This document shows positions 8,248 through 15,893 of a stretch of 64,000 nt of DNA, piece by piece (position 1 is the stretch's first letter; every line of letters starts with the position of its first letter). The DNA lies in NCBI GenBank assembly GCA_947589225.1, contig CANQBC010000007.1:1-64000 (forward strand), written 5' to 3'. The notes beneath the pieces are model-generated. The model was not told where the DNA came from and made no database searches. It worked only from the letters and a program-made list of their open reading frames with translations. The translations under genes and the position numbers were made by a program. The DNA is from an uncultured Oscillospiraceae bacterium (GTDB taxonomy: Bacteria; Bacillota; Clostridia; Oscillospirales; Oscillospiraceae).

Positions 8248-8809
8248 TCTGATCTTCACCCGCTTGGCGGAGGTCATCAATAAAAAAGAGACGAAGCGCG
8301 TGGCCAGCATTACAGTGACTCCTACCATCACCGACTGCTCCGGAACCATCTGGTTTACGGATATCATGCTGCAGGAAGGTCCTGCGCTGACTGGCTACAC
8401 CCCGCACACGGAGAAGTGTCTTGTAAAATCCGAGAACGATCCGGTCTGGTTTAACGGAATCGTTCGTTCCGAAGAAACGGTGATTCTCTTGAACCTCGGC
8501 GGGACCTCTGCGGGATTGGATATTCACCTATATCCCAAGCAGGCTCTTGATGCAGGTGAAATAGAGCTGGCACAAGGTGTCGGCGGTCAGCGGGCCTCTT
8601 TTCCGTTTGCCGTAGCCGCTGACGATGATGTAGCAATTCTGGCCTCCACGCGGGAATGCACACATAATGGGAACCCTGCTGTGAAAGAAGGATTTTATCA
8701 ATACAGTGCAGCATGGGATTCCAAGCACCGGGTAACGCTTCCACAAGGGAAAACGGCCCGGTTGCTTTTTGCTATGCAAGAAATGGACGATGGAGGTGAA
8801 TTGCTCTGA
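8240..8809 (+). CDS. Phage minor tail / fibre protein
   Basis: 189 residues from ATG 8240, which overlaps the stop of the preceding gene (ATGGCTGA). Begins MADLIFTRLAEVINKKETKRV, then the same strand module as the upstream 65-residue protein, then a domain with FNGIVRSEETVILLNLGG that looks structural. I recognise it only as a member of the accessory tail genes commonly found between Tal and the lysis genes of clostridial siphophages. It ends by overlapping the start of the GH18-like protein at 8809. Confidence 0.55.
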   Translation: MADLIFTRLAEVINKKETKRVASITVTPTITDCSGTIWFTDIMLQEGPALTGYTPHTEKCLVKSENDPVWFNGIVRSEETVILLNLGGTSAGLDIHLYPKQALDAGEIELAQGVGGQRASFPFAVAADDDVAILASTRECTHNGNPAVKEGFYQYSAAWDSKHRVTLPQGKTARLLFAMQEMDDGGELL

Positions 8810-10467
8810 TGGATACGCTCAAGGGAAAGAAAATCATGGTGTGGACCTTCATGGGCAATGCACGCATGTATACGGCACTTCGTAACTATGGCGACCGTAT
8901 CAGCCAGATTGGGCTGTTCTCCTTCAAAGTCCGGGCGACCGGTGAGATTTACGAAAGCGGCGTAGCCATATCAGATATGCTTACCTACATCAATATGTGG
9001 CCGCATATCAAGTGGCTTCTGACAATCAGTAATTCCGGTATTGTTTCTGTGGAAAACGGTGTAGCCACTCTCGGAGATAACGGAGCGGCGACTTACAATT
9101 TTACGGTCTCAACTGCTGGCACCTACGATATTGCTGTCCGGCTCTGCTATCCCTTCTGGGATAAGAACGGGATCTACGTTTCAATTGATGGAGCAACGAC
9201 GCACTATACGGAAAGTAGGCTCTGGTGGCCTTATTGGAGGACAACCTTCTGGACAACGCTGGCCAGCGGCATTGCTCTTTCCGCAGGCAGTCACACCATC
9301 CGGATATCCGTAGATGTGAAAGGCGTGCAGTTTTATGGTTTCCGGGTATGCGACTCCTTTTCGGAGGAGCCTTCTGCGGGAGATGCCACCTATACGCTGG
9401 CTCCTCGTCAATTCAAAGACGTGAATGGCAATATGGTCGGTCCCGCTACCGGCTTCAAGCTGACACTGGAAATGCTCAGAAGAAAACCGGACTCAGCCCT
9501 CGTGTGGTATGAGGACTTCCGAGATTACGGTGTGCTGGCCACAAACTACTGGACCACGCTCTCCGGAGAATGGGAAGTCTGGCGCTCGGAAGAATATTCC
9601 ACAGAGCGTGTCTATTCCCAACTTGAAGGAAGCGGTAAACTCGCATGGAAATATGATGGCTTTTCCGATATTCACCTGCGGGCAAGACTGGCATTCTGCT
9701 CCGACGGCGGAGGCCGCGCCGGTGTTTTCTGTGGTGATCTGTTTTGCTGCCTGAATTATGATACGCAGGCCGTAGAGCTATACAACGGCTCCACACTGCT
9801 CGGCTCCTACAGTCAGGAAATCACGAAGACCGCAAATACAAAGCTCCGTGATGATCCGACGCTTTACACGATAGAGATGCGCATACGTGGAAATAAGGTC
9901 CGCGTCTATTCCGGCTCATCCTATACGCTGCGATTTACAGCAACGATCAGTGGTTTTTCCGGAGGCTATGCCGGTATCCGTTCAGATGATCATATCATCT
10001 GTGAGCTGCTGCGTCTCGGTGATGCATGGACCTATGAGCCTTACGAGCGTTTTGATGTGATTATGCCGGATGGGACCACCAAATCCTATGGCCGCATCAG
10101 CAGAAGTAACTGCACATGGAATGATGAATTTCAGGTGTTTACCTTGACAGCCGATGTGGAAGAAACCTCTACCCGAAGCGAAGATATCTCAATGGACTAT
10201 GATTTCTTCCACTCGGACGTCATGACGAGCATCGCCTGTGGCAATGATTACACGGCAAAGGTTATCCCGGTAGACATCAATATCTGGATATCGCGCCTGT
10301 TCCTCGGTGACGCAGACGGCTTTTCAATCCTCTACTATCAGGACGTGGACAGCCTCATTTATTGGGCAAATCAAGCCGCCTACCGCTGGAAGTTGCGCGG
10401 CATGTGCATGTGGTCCCTCGGACAAGAGGACTTACGACTATGGGAATGGCTCCCGAAACAAATATAA
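8809..10467 (+). CDS. Phage structural protein with split GH18-like ends and carbohydrate-binding middle
   Basis: 552 residues. The first ~80 (KGKKIMVWTFMGNARMYTAL, then IGLFSFKVRATGEI) look like the opening strand of a glycoside hydrolase family 18 barrel, and the last ~80 (GFSILYYQDVDSLIYWANQA, then RGMCMWSLGQED) like its end, comparable to spore YaaH-type hydrolases. Between them I see a CBM6/35-like jelly roll (about 85-200) and a concanavalin A-like domain (about 230-410), but no DxxDxDxE catalytic motif. So it is probably a binding protein, or a deletion derivative that lost the barrel core. Coupled to the upstream gene by a 1-base overlap. Confidence 0.6.
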   Translation: MDTLKGKKIMVWTFMGNARMYTALRNYGDRISQIGLFSFKVRATGEIYESGVAISDMLTYINMWPHIKWLLTISNSGIVSVENGVATLGDNGAATYNFTVSTAGTYDIAVRLCYPFWDKNGIYVSIDGATTHYTESRLWWPYWRTTFWTTLASGIALSAGSHTIRISVDVKGVQFYGFRVCDSFSEEPSAGDATYTLAPRQFKDVNGNMVGPATGFKLTLEMLRRKPDSALVWYEDFRDYGVLATNYWTTLSGEWEVWRSEEYSTERVYSQLEGSGKLAWKYDGFSDIHLRARLAFCSDGGGRAGVFCGDLFCCLNYDTQAVELYNGSTLLGSYSQEITKTANTKLRDDPTLYTIEMRIRGNKVRVYSGSSYTLRFTATISGFSGGYAGIRSDDHIICELLRLGDAWTYEPYERFDVIMPDGTTKSYGRISRSNCTWNDEFQVFTLTADVEETSTRSEDISMDYDFFHSDVMTSIACGNDYTAKVIPVDINIWISRLFLGDADGFSILYYQDVDSLIYWANQAAYRWKLRGMCMWSLGQEDLRLWEWLPKQI

Positions 10468-10481
10468 CCTTTTGAGAACTG

Positions 10482-10510
10482 GCGATTGCTCTTACGGGCA
10501 GTCGCTTTTT
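10482..10510 (+). terminator. Hairpin with T-run between tail and lysis genes
   Basis: GCGATTGCTC (10482-10491) pairs, with two wobble pairs, to GGGCAGTCGC (10496-10505), followed by TTTTT. It may end or attenuate tail transcripts ahead of the holin gene. Confidence 0.6.
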
Positions 10511-10542
10511 CTGTACCAAAAATGCAAAGGAGGACACGCATT

Positions 10543-10965
10543 ATGAAAGAATTCTGGAACACAATTCAGGTCATTATCGCTGCTATCGGAGGGTGGCTTG
10601 GATATTTCCTCGGCGGCTGTGACGGGCTTCTCATCGCACTCATCGTATTTGTCGCCGTGGATTATATCACTGGCGTCATGTGCGCTGTGGCGGATAAAAA
10701 ACTCTCCAGCGAAGTGGGCTTCAAAGGCATCTGCCGGAAGGTCCTGATTTTCCTTCTGGTGGGCATCGCCAACATCATCGACGTTCAGGTGATCCATACC
10801 GGATCGGTGCTGCGTACCGCTGTGATCTTTTTCTACCTCTCCAACGAGGGAGTAAGTCTAACCGAGAACGCAGCGCATCTGGGCCTGCCAGTACCGGAGA
10901 AATTGAAAGCGGTGCTGGAGCAGCTCCATGACCGTGACACCGATGGAAAGGACGGTGAAAAGTAA
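10543..10965 (+). CDS. Phage holin, phi29/Cp-1 type (toxin secretion/lysis holin family)
   Basis: 140 residues with three hydrophobic segments (about 5-35, 38-55 and 72-105), the motif LIVFVAVDYITGVMCAVADKK and GFKGICRKVLIFLLVGIANIID, all typical of phage holin family 4. Holins make membrane pores at a set time to release or activate the endolysin. AAAGGAGG precedes ATG 10543. The charged hydrophilic C-terminus ends DRDTDGKDGEK. It overlaps the endolysin start by 1 base, forming a lysis cassette. Confidence 0.85.
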   Translation: MKEFWNTIQVIIAAIGGWLGYFLGGCDGLLIALIVFVAVDYITGVMCAVADKKLSSEVGFKGICRKVLIFLLVGIANIIDVQVIHTGSVLRTAVIFFYLSNEGVSLTENAAHLGLPVPEKLKAVLEQLHDRDTDGKDGEK

Positions 10966-12374
10966 TGGCTTATACGAATAGCACTATGGTAGTTTACACA
11001 AAACTCAGTCCGAATCACTCCGGGAAGCGGACAATGAATATCGACCGCATCTCGCCCCACTGCGTTGTCGGCCAGTGTACGGCAGAGGGCCTCGGTGACT
11101 GGTTTGCCAGATCCAGCACGCAGGCATCCAGCAACTACGGCATCGATAAGGATGGCCGCGTCGGTATGTATGTGGAGGAGAAAAACCGCTCGTGGTGTAC
11201 TTCCTCGAATGCCAATGACCAGCGTGCGATCACCATCGAATGCGCCAGCGATACCAAAGAACCGTACACGATGTACGATGTGGTTTATCAGACGCTGATC
11301 AAGCTCTGCGTGGATATCTGTAGACGCTATGGGAAAAAGAAGCTCTTGTGGCTGGGCGATAAGGATAAGACTCTGGCCTATACACCTGCATCTGATGAGA
11401 TGATTATTACCGTCCATCGCTGGTTTGCCAATAAGTCTTGTCCCGGTGAGTGGCTCTACTCCCGTCTGGGTGATCTGGCCAGCAAGGTTACGGCGGCTCT
11501 CGGCGGCACCACAACAACGGAGCCTGTTGCAGCAACCGACAATGAGAAAATCATCTGGGATTACCTTTACGGCAAGATCGGCAATGCTTACGGTGTGGCT
11601 GGTCTGATTGGAAACCTTTATGCGGAATCGGCGCTCAGGCCGAACAATCTGCAGAACACTTATGAAAAGTTGCTGGGCCTTACGGATACGCAGTACACCT
11701 CTGCTGTCGATGGCGGCTTCTATACCAATTTCGTCAGGGATTCTGCCGGATATGGTCTTGCGCAGTGGACCTACTGGTCCCGCAAACAGGCCCTTTTGGA
11801 ATACGCCAAAGCAGCCGGTAAATCTATCGGTGATCTTGACATGCAGCTCGGCTTTATCTGGAAGGAGCTATCGGAAGGATACAAGGCCCTTCTGAAAACG
11901 TTGCAGGCGGCAACTTCCGTCACAGATGCTTCCACGGCGGTGCTGACGCAGTATGAACGTCCCGCAGATCAGGGTGTTTCTGTTCAGGCCAAGCGTGCCG
12001 GATACGGACAGACCTATTACGACAAATATGCTGCCGCTAACTATCCAGAGAAGCTCACGAGCGGATACTACCGCGTAAGGAAAAACTGGTCCGATGCCAA
12101 ATCGCAGCTCGGTGCATATCGCGTGCTGGCCAACGCCAAGAAACAGGCAGACGAGAATCCCGGCTACTATGTTTTTGCGAATGACGGCACCCGCATTTAT
12201 CCGGAGCAGAAAGCCGAAACCTATCTGGAATACACGGTGGTCAAAGGCGACTCCCTCTGGGGAATTGCGCAGCGCTTTCTTGGCAAAGGCAGCCGTTATC
12301 CGGAGATCATGACTTTGAACAGCCTTAGTTCCACCACCATTTACAGCGGTCAGAAGCTGAAGCTCCCGAACTGA
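10965..12374 (+). CDS. Multidomain phage endolysin: amidase_2, lysozyme-like, SPOR-like and LysM
   Basis: 469 residues. About 1-175 is an N-acetylmuramoyl-L-alanine amidase of the PGRP/amidase_2 type (His in ISPHCVVGQ, then YGIDKDGRVGMYVEE and the HRWFANKSCPG zinc/catalytic site). About 195-365 matches the phage tail lysozyme (Phage_lysozyme2) domain (GKIGNAYGVAGLIGNLYAES, where the final E is the likely acid). A short SPOR-like repeat (YRVRKNWSDAKSQLGAYRV) and a C-terminal LysM (YTVVKGDSLWGIAQRFLG) bind wall. Two lytic activities on one chain are expected to cleave both peptide and glycan bonds. Genes and spacing form a standard holin-lysin pair. Confidence 0.85.
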   Translation: MAYTNSTMVVYTKLSPNHSGKRTMNIDRISPHCVVGQCTAEGLGDWFARSSTQASSNYGIDKDGRVGMYVEEKNRSWCTSSNANDQRAITIECASDTKEPYTMYDVVYQTLIKLCVDICRRYGKKKLLWLGDKDKTLAYTPASDEMIITVHRWFANKSCPGEWLYSRLGDLASKVTAALGGTTTTEPVAATDNEKIIWDYLYGKIGNAYGVAGLIGNLYAESALRPNNLQNTYEKLLGLTDTQYTSAVDGGFYTNFVRDSAGYGLAQWTYWSRKQALLEYAKAAGKSIGDLDMQLGFIWKELSEGYKALLKTLQAATSVTDASTAVLTQYERPADQGVSVQAKRAGYGQTYYDKYAAANYPEKLTSGYYRVRKNWSDAKSQLGAYRVLANAKKQADENPGYYVFANDGTRIYPEQKAETYLEYTVVKGDSLWGIAQRFLGKGSRYPEIMTLNSLSSTTIYSGQKLKLPN

Positions 12375-12392
12375 ATACTGTAATATTCTCAC

Positions 12393-12430
12393 GGCCTATC
12401 AGGGATTTTTCCTTGGTGGGCCTATTTTTT
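12393..12430 (+). terminator. Terminator after the endolysin gene
   Basis: GGCCTATCAGGGA pairs, with some wobble, to TCCTTGGTGGGCC, followed by A and six T residues. It separates lysis genes from the recombinase pair. Confidence 0.6.
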
Positions 12431-12508
12431 GTGCTTTCCTTCGTCAAAACAGATCCACCGTCTCCAGTGGAAAGTGAGAGAAACCCTCTCGGACTGGAGG
12501 ATATACCT

Positions 12509-12661
12509 ATGACACAGATTGGGAGACTAAACCGGGCTCCGAAGGAAAAAGTGCTCAAGGCTCCTACCGTTTTTACGATCCGAGACATCAAGACACGATT
12601 TGATAACCCGGTAACGCAGGCCGAGTACATTTACAGCCTGATCGAAAGCGAGGTGAGCTGA
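12509..12661 (+). CDS. Small protein co-translated with the serine recombinase
   Basis: 50 residues ([19 protein letters not shown] at the start). GGAGG (12496-12500) is 8 nt from the ATG at 12509; the longer frame from 12413 runs through the endolysin terminator and is rejected. Its stop overlaps the recombinase ATG (TGATG). A small ORF ahead of a phage serine integrase is a common arrangement; a role as a recombination accessory factor is possible but unproven. Confidence 0.6.
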   Translation: MTQIGRLNRAPKEKVLKAPTVFTIRDIKTRFDNPVTQAEYIYSLIESEVS

Positions 12662-14223
12662 TGGGAAATGTTATGGTCATCCCGGCAAAACGGCAGGTCG
12701 GGAACAACATCAAAAAGGCTGAGAAGCCAAAGCTCCGAGTCGCAGCGTACTGCCGCGTCAGTACTGACAGCGATGAGCAGGCCACCAGCTATGAGGCTCA
12801 GATCGAACATTACACTGAGTACATCTCCAAGAACCCGGAATGGGTGATGGCGGGCATCTTTGCAGACGACGGAATCACGGGTACGAACACCAAAAAGCGC
12901 GACGAGTTTAACCGTATGATCGAGGAATGCCATGCCGGAAATATCGACATGATCATCACCAAGTCGATCAGCCGATTTGCCCGTAACACGCTGGACTGCC
13001 TGAAATACATCCGAGAGCTGAAGGATCTGAATATTCCGGTTTTCTTTGAAAAAGAGTCCATCAACACAATGGACTCCAAGGGCGAGGTGCTTTTAACCAT
13101 CATGGCCTCCCTTGCCCAGCAGGAAAGTCAGAGCTTATCGCAGAACGTGAAGCTCGGCATTCAGTACCGCTACCAGCAAGGCAAGGTGCAGATCAACCAC
13201 AACCGCTTTCTCGGCTACACCAAAGACGCTGACGGCAACCTTGTCATTGATTCGGAACAGGCCGAGATCGTCCGGCGCATTTACCGGGAATACCTGCAGG
13301 GCCTAAGTATGGATAAGATCGCCGCTGGTCTTGAGGCAGACGGTATTCTCACCGGCGCGGGCAAGACAAAATGGCACACCAGCACCATCAACAAGATTCT
13401 CAGGAACGAGAAATACATCGGTGACGCGCTCCTACAAAAGACTTACACCACAGACTTCCTGACGAAAAAGCGTGTTAAGAACAACGGAACCGTCCCGCAG
13501 TACTACGTGGAGGGCGACCATGAGGCCATCATTCCGAAGGACATCTTCCTGCTGGTGCAGGAGGAACTGGTCCGTAGGCGTGTGGTCCATACCAGCAACA
13601 ACGGCAAACGGCGCTGCTACTCCTGCAAGCACTGTTTCGCACAGATTGTTTTCTGCGGTGAGTGCGGTGAATTCTACCGACGCGTCCACTGGAACAACCG
13701 AGGCTGCAAGTCCATCGTCTGGCGGTGCTGCTCACGACTGGAGGCCACCGGCCACGCCTGCCATAACCGGACGGTCAATGAAACGCTTCTGGAGCAGGTG
13801 GTCATCGACGCCATCAACCGGGTGCTCTGCCAGAAGGATGATTTCCTTCAAACGCTACGGGCAAACATTGTCACGGTGGTCTTGCAGGGAGACAGCCTCT
13901 CACCGGAGATCATCGACGAGCGCCTAAGCAAACTGCAAAAGGAACTCCTGAAGAAAGTCAACCAGAAAGATGACTACGACGCCATCGCGGATGAGATTCT
14001 CCGGCTCCGGGATCAACGCAGGCAGGCCGAGGTGGACAGCGTCATCAAGGATGAACAGATGAAGCAGATCCGAGACCTGCAGGATTTCGTCAAGAGTCAG
14101 CCTGCCACCATTACGGAGTTTGATGAGGCACTAGTCAACCGCCTGATTGAGAAAATCACCGTTTTTGAGGCCCACTTCACTGTAGATTTCAAGTCAGGAA
14201 TCACAATCGATATCGAAGCATAA
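12661..14223 (+). CDS. Large serine site-specific recombinase (integrase)
   Basis: 520 residues. N-terminal resolvase domain with the nucleophile Ser34 in [13 protein letters not shown] and the R-x-x-R motif in SRFARNTLD; a Recombinase domain (about 190-300, [20 protein letters not shown]); a zinc-ribbon (FCGECGEFY ... WRCC, about 335-375); and a coiled-coil tail (about 420-480). These enzymes integrate and excise phages and ICEs between short att sites. It lies next to the lysis cassette, so it is probably the integrase of this prophage. Complete and likely active. Confidence 0.9.
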   Translation: MGNVMVIPAKRQVGNNIKKAEKPKLRVAAYCRVSTDSDEQATSYEAQIEHYTEYISKNPEWVMAGIFADDGITGTNTKKRDEFNRMIEECHAGNIDMIITKSISRFARNTLDCLKYIRELKDLNIPVFFEKESINTMDSKGEVLLTIMASLAQQESQSLSQNVKLGIQYRYQQGKVQINHNRFLGYTKDADGNLVIDSEQAEIVRRIYREYLQGLSMDKIAAGLEADGILTGAGKTKWHTSTINKILRNEKYIGDALLQKTYTTDFLTKKRVKNNGTVPQYYVEGDHEAIIPKDIFLLVQEELVRRRVVHTSNNGKRRCYSCKHCFAQIVFCGECGEFYRRVHWNNRGCKSIVWRCCSRLEATGHACHNRTVNETLLEQVVIDAINRVLCQKDDFLQTLRANIVTVVLQGDSLSPEIIDERLSKLQKELLKKVNQKDDYDAIADEILRLRDQRRQAEVDSVIKDEQMKQIRDLQDFVKSQPATITEFDEALVNRLIEKITVFEAHFTVDFKSGITIDIEA

Positions 14224-14228
14224 AACAA

Positions 14229-14267
14229 GGCTCCCTTACTACCGATGATGGCAGTTTGGGAGCCTTG
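14229..14267. repeat. Hairpin direct repeat, copy A (recombinase 3' end)
   Basis: GGCTCCC pairs with GGGAGCC around CGATGATGGCAGT. It works as a terminator for the recombinase and for the convergent acetyltransferase gene. A second copy at 14845-14882 matches at nearly every position outside a 6-base patch near the left arm. Confidence 0.75.
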
Positions 14268-14279
14268 GTGCGTCTGTCT

Positions 14280-14825
14280 TTATTTATTACTTTTCAACCA
14301 TTCTTCTCTTGTAATACAGGTAATATGCTCTGTCCGCAACAATCCCTCTATGGCACAAGGAACGTTTTCTTTCGTGTGATGATACCGGAAGCCACATTTT
14401 TCCTGAACACGTTTTGATTTTTCGTTTCCATCAAAATAACCGCACCACATTTTTTCGAGTTTCAACTCTTCAAAGCCATATCTCATAAGCTCCCGAACCG
14501 CTTCCGGTATCAGCCCTTGGCCCCAATACGGGACTCCAATCCAGTAGCCGATTTCCCCTTCAGAATCAGGAAGACCTATATTGCTTGCTTTGCCGAGCAT
14601 CAGGCCGATACTGCCAACCGGAAGACCTGTTGTTTTAAGTACCACAGCATATGTTTCCGGCGCAGACAAGACTGTTTTTATGATCTCTCTACTATTTTCA
14701 ACACTGGTATGCGCTGCCCAGCCCGCTATTGGTCCAACCTGTGGATCTTGTGCGTATCTATAACATTCCTCAGCATCCGTTTCTTCCCACGGACGCAGAA
14801 TGAGTCTCTCTGTTTCGAACGTCAT
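14280..14825 (-). CDS. GNAT acetyltransferase, RimJ/RimL-like
   Basis: 181 residues beginning [22 protein letters not shown], the N-terminal pattern of RimJ/RimL/ribosomal-protein-type N-acetyltransferases, with the acetyl-CoA site around [20 protein letters not shown]. It would acetylate an amine on a protein terminus, a small molecule or an antibiotic; the substrate cannot be told. It sits alone, opposite in direction to the recombinase, and is bracketed by two copies of a ~39-bp hairpin, suggesting it arrived as cargo. AGAGAG-like sequence precedes the ATG; the site is weak. Confidence 0.85.
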   Translation of the reverse strand: MTFETERLILRPWEETDAEECYRYAQDPQVGPIAGWAAHTSVENSREIIKTVLSAPETYAVVLKTTGLPVGSIGLMLGKASNIGLPDSEGEIGYWIGVPYWGQGLIPEAVRELMRYGFEELKLEKMWCGYFDGNEKSKRVQEKCGFRYHHTKENVPCAIEGLLRTEHITCITREEWLKSNK

Positions 14826-14844
14826 ATCCTATTCTCTCTTTCTT

Positions 14845-14882
14845 GGCTCCCCACCGCCGATGATGGCAGTGTGGGAGCCTTG
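14845..14882. repeat. Hairpin direct repeat, copy B
   Basis: Second copy of the GGCTCCC...GGGAGCC hairpin, with the identical core CGATGATGGCAGT, 616 bp from copy A. Copy B lies just upstream of the acetyltransferase start, so the gene is framed by the pair. Confidence 0.75.
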
Positions 14883-14888
14883 TTTCCG

Positions 14889-14975
14889 ACATCTAAATCA
14901 CTAACTCAACCCTACCACAAAAACATCTAAACCGGCCACTCAACCTTGTGACATCTAAACCGCCTACTCAACCCT
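14889..14975. repeat. Three 25-bp direct repeats (iteron-like)
   Basis: Units at 14889-14913, 14923-14947 and 14951-14975 share ACATCTAAA and ACTCAACC with a variable centre. They lie in non-coding DNA behind the recombinase and hairpin B. Possible recombinase arm sites, a replication or excision control region, or protein-binding iterons. No CRISPR character: only three units with 3-9 bp between them. Confidence 0.7.
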
Positions 14976-15103
14976 CCGAACATTTCCTTTGATATGTTTC
15001 CACGGAGGGATTATCTCGACCATTTTCGCACTTCACCGCTGACGGTCAGATGCCAGAAAAGCCCGAAAATACGGCACTTTTTACGCACTTATGTGTCTTT
15101 CCG

Positions 15104-15130
15104 TGACATCAATACTACCGTCTCGACATG
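15104..15130. repeat. att-like repeat, distal end of the rlmD-inserted element
   Basis: Shares TGACATCAATAC exactly and 22 of 27 positions overall with 16957-16983, the 3' end of rlmD. On the minus strand it still reads HVETVVLMSRKDT-stop, like the end of a TrmA/RlmD protein, though the codons upstream do not. This fits an element end carrying a mimic of the target gene's 3' end, followed by the displaced original gene tail (RKDT-stop). Confidence 0.7.
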
Positions 15131-15243
15131 ATTTTGTCCGGCTATTTAGGAAACAAGTCCGAAAATGCATAATTACTGCATTCTTTCGTATTTTCAGAAA
15201 AAAGACATCAATTTAGAAAACTTGCATAAGTAGGCTATTTCAA

Positions 15244-15477
15244 TCAAACTGCCCATTCTTGGGTTAAGAAATTAGGAATATCATCAGGGGTAACGGGCGT
15301 GTATACATAATCAAAATTATTTGATATGTTAAGTATCCCCATTTCAGGATATCTATTGTTTTCTCTGCTCAGTTTTTGCAAGGCTTCATTAGTTTTAATT
15401 TCTTGCTGAATTTTCTTTGAAATAAAATAATTTTCAGTATATTCAAATACAACATTTCGCATTTCTTTAATGTTCAA
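15244..15477 (-). CDS. Small hypothetical protein of the rlmD element
   Basis: 77 residues, probably from a TTG start (MNIKEMRNVVFEYTENYF), with a mixed helical/charged N-terminal half and a C-terminus ending PDDIPNFLTQEWAV. No family recognised. It is the last of three small genes behind the recombinase, 14 bp after the one at 15492. No strong ribosome binding site is visible, which lowers confidence. Confidence 0.4.
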   Translation of the reverse strand: MNIKEMRNVVFEYTENYFISKKIQQEIKTNEALQKLSRENNRYPEMGILNISNNFDYVYTPVTPDDIPNFLTQEWAV

Positions 15478-15491
15478 TCTTCAAAATGTGT

Positions 15492-15689
15492 TTATCTTCC
15501 ACTAAGCAGATACTGCATCAAGCGCAATGCAGCCGACACATCAACAGCTTGAAATAATTCATTTGCAAGTTTCTCACGTTGTGTTGACGAGAGAACGCTG
15601 ACAGATTTCATCGCGGTAAATATGTCTTGCTTTGCTTTTTCGTATGGGTCGGTCGGCTCAAGACCTACTATAGGCTTGATAGGATTCAC
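15492..15689 (-). CDS. Small hypothetical protein of the rlmD element
   Basis: 65 residues from a GTG start preceded by AAAGGAGA about 10 nt away. Sequence MNPIKPIVGLEPTDPYEKA, then helices (QREKLANELFQAVDVSAALRL). Predicted small, helical and soluble. The good ribosome binding site and location inside the element support a real gene. Function unknown; an excision or copy-control helper is conceivable. Confidence 0.55.
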   Translation of the reverse strand: MNPIKPIVGLEPTDPYEKAKQDIFTAMKSVSVLSSTQREKLANELFQAVDVSAALRLMQYLLSGR

Positions 15690-15734
15690 TTAATGTCATC
15701 TCCTTTCTTTCTTGTTTTCCTGTTGAGATAATTA

Positions 15735-15893
15735 TTATATTAAAAGGGTTATCCTAATTTTGTAAGAGTATTTTGTCACACTTCTTGCCTCAGAAAGCCA
15801 CTTATTCATCATTTTACGGATAGCTATTTTATCTGTTCCTTCCAGCACTTTCGATGAACCATCCAATCTATTCACTTCCTTTTTATCGTTCAT
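15735..15893 (-). CDS. 52-residue ORF translationally coupled to the recombinase
   Basis: The recombinase TGA and this ATG overlap as ATGA. The frame runs MNDKKEVNRLDGSSKVLEG and ends with a TAA at 15735-15737. It is lysine- and arginine-rich, with a helical stretch around IAIRKMMNKWLSEARSVTKY, and could bind DNA or the recombinase. No family is recognised. The coupled start and compact spacing to the next gene make it more likely real than chance, though it is short. Confidence 0.5.
   Translation of the reverse strand: MNDKKEVNRLDGSSKVLEGTDKIAIRKMMNKWLSEARSVTKYSYKIRITLLI

Noticed and set aside
14889-14975. CRISPR array
   Set aside because: Only three repeats with spacers of 3-9 bp and no cas genes.
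15204-15214. Third copy of the att core (GACATCAAT)
   Set aside because: Only nine bases match and the flanks differ, unlike the 22/27 pair; likely chance in AT-rich DNA.
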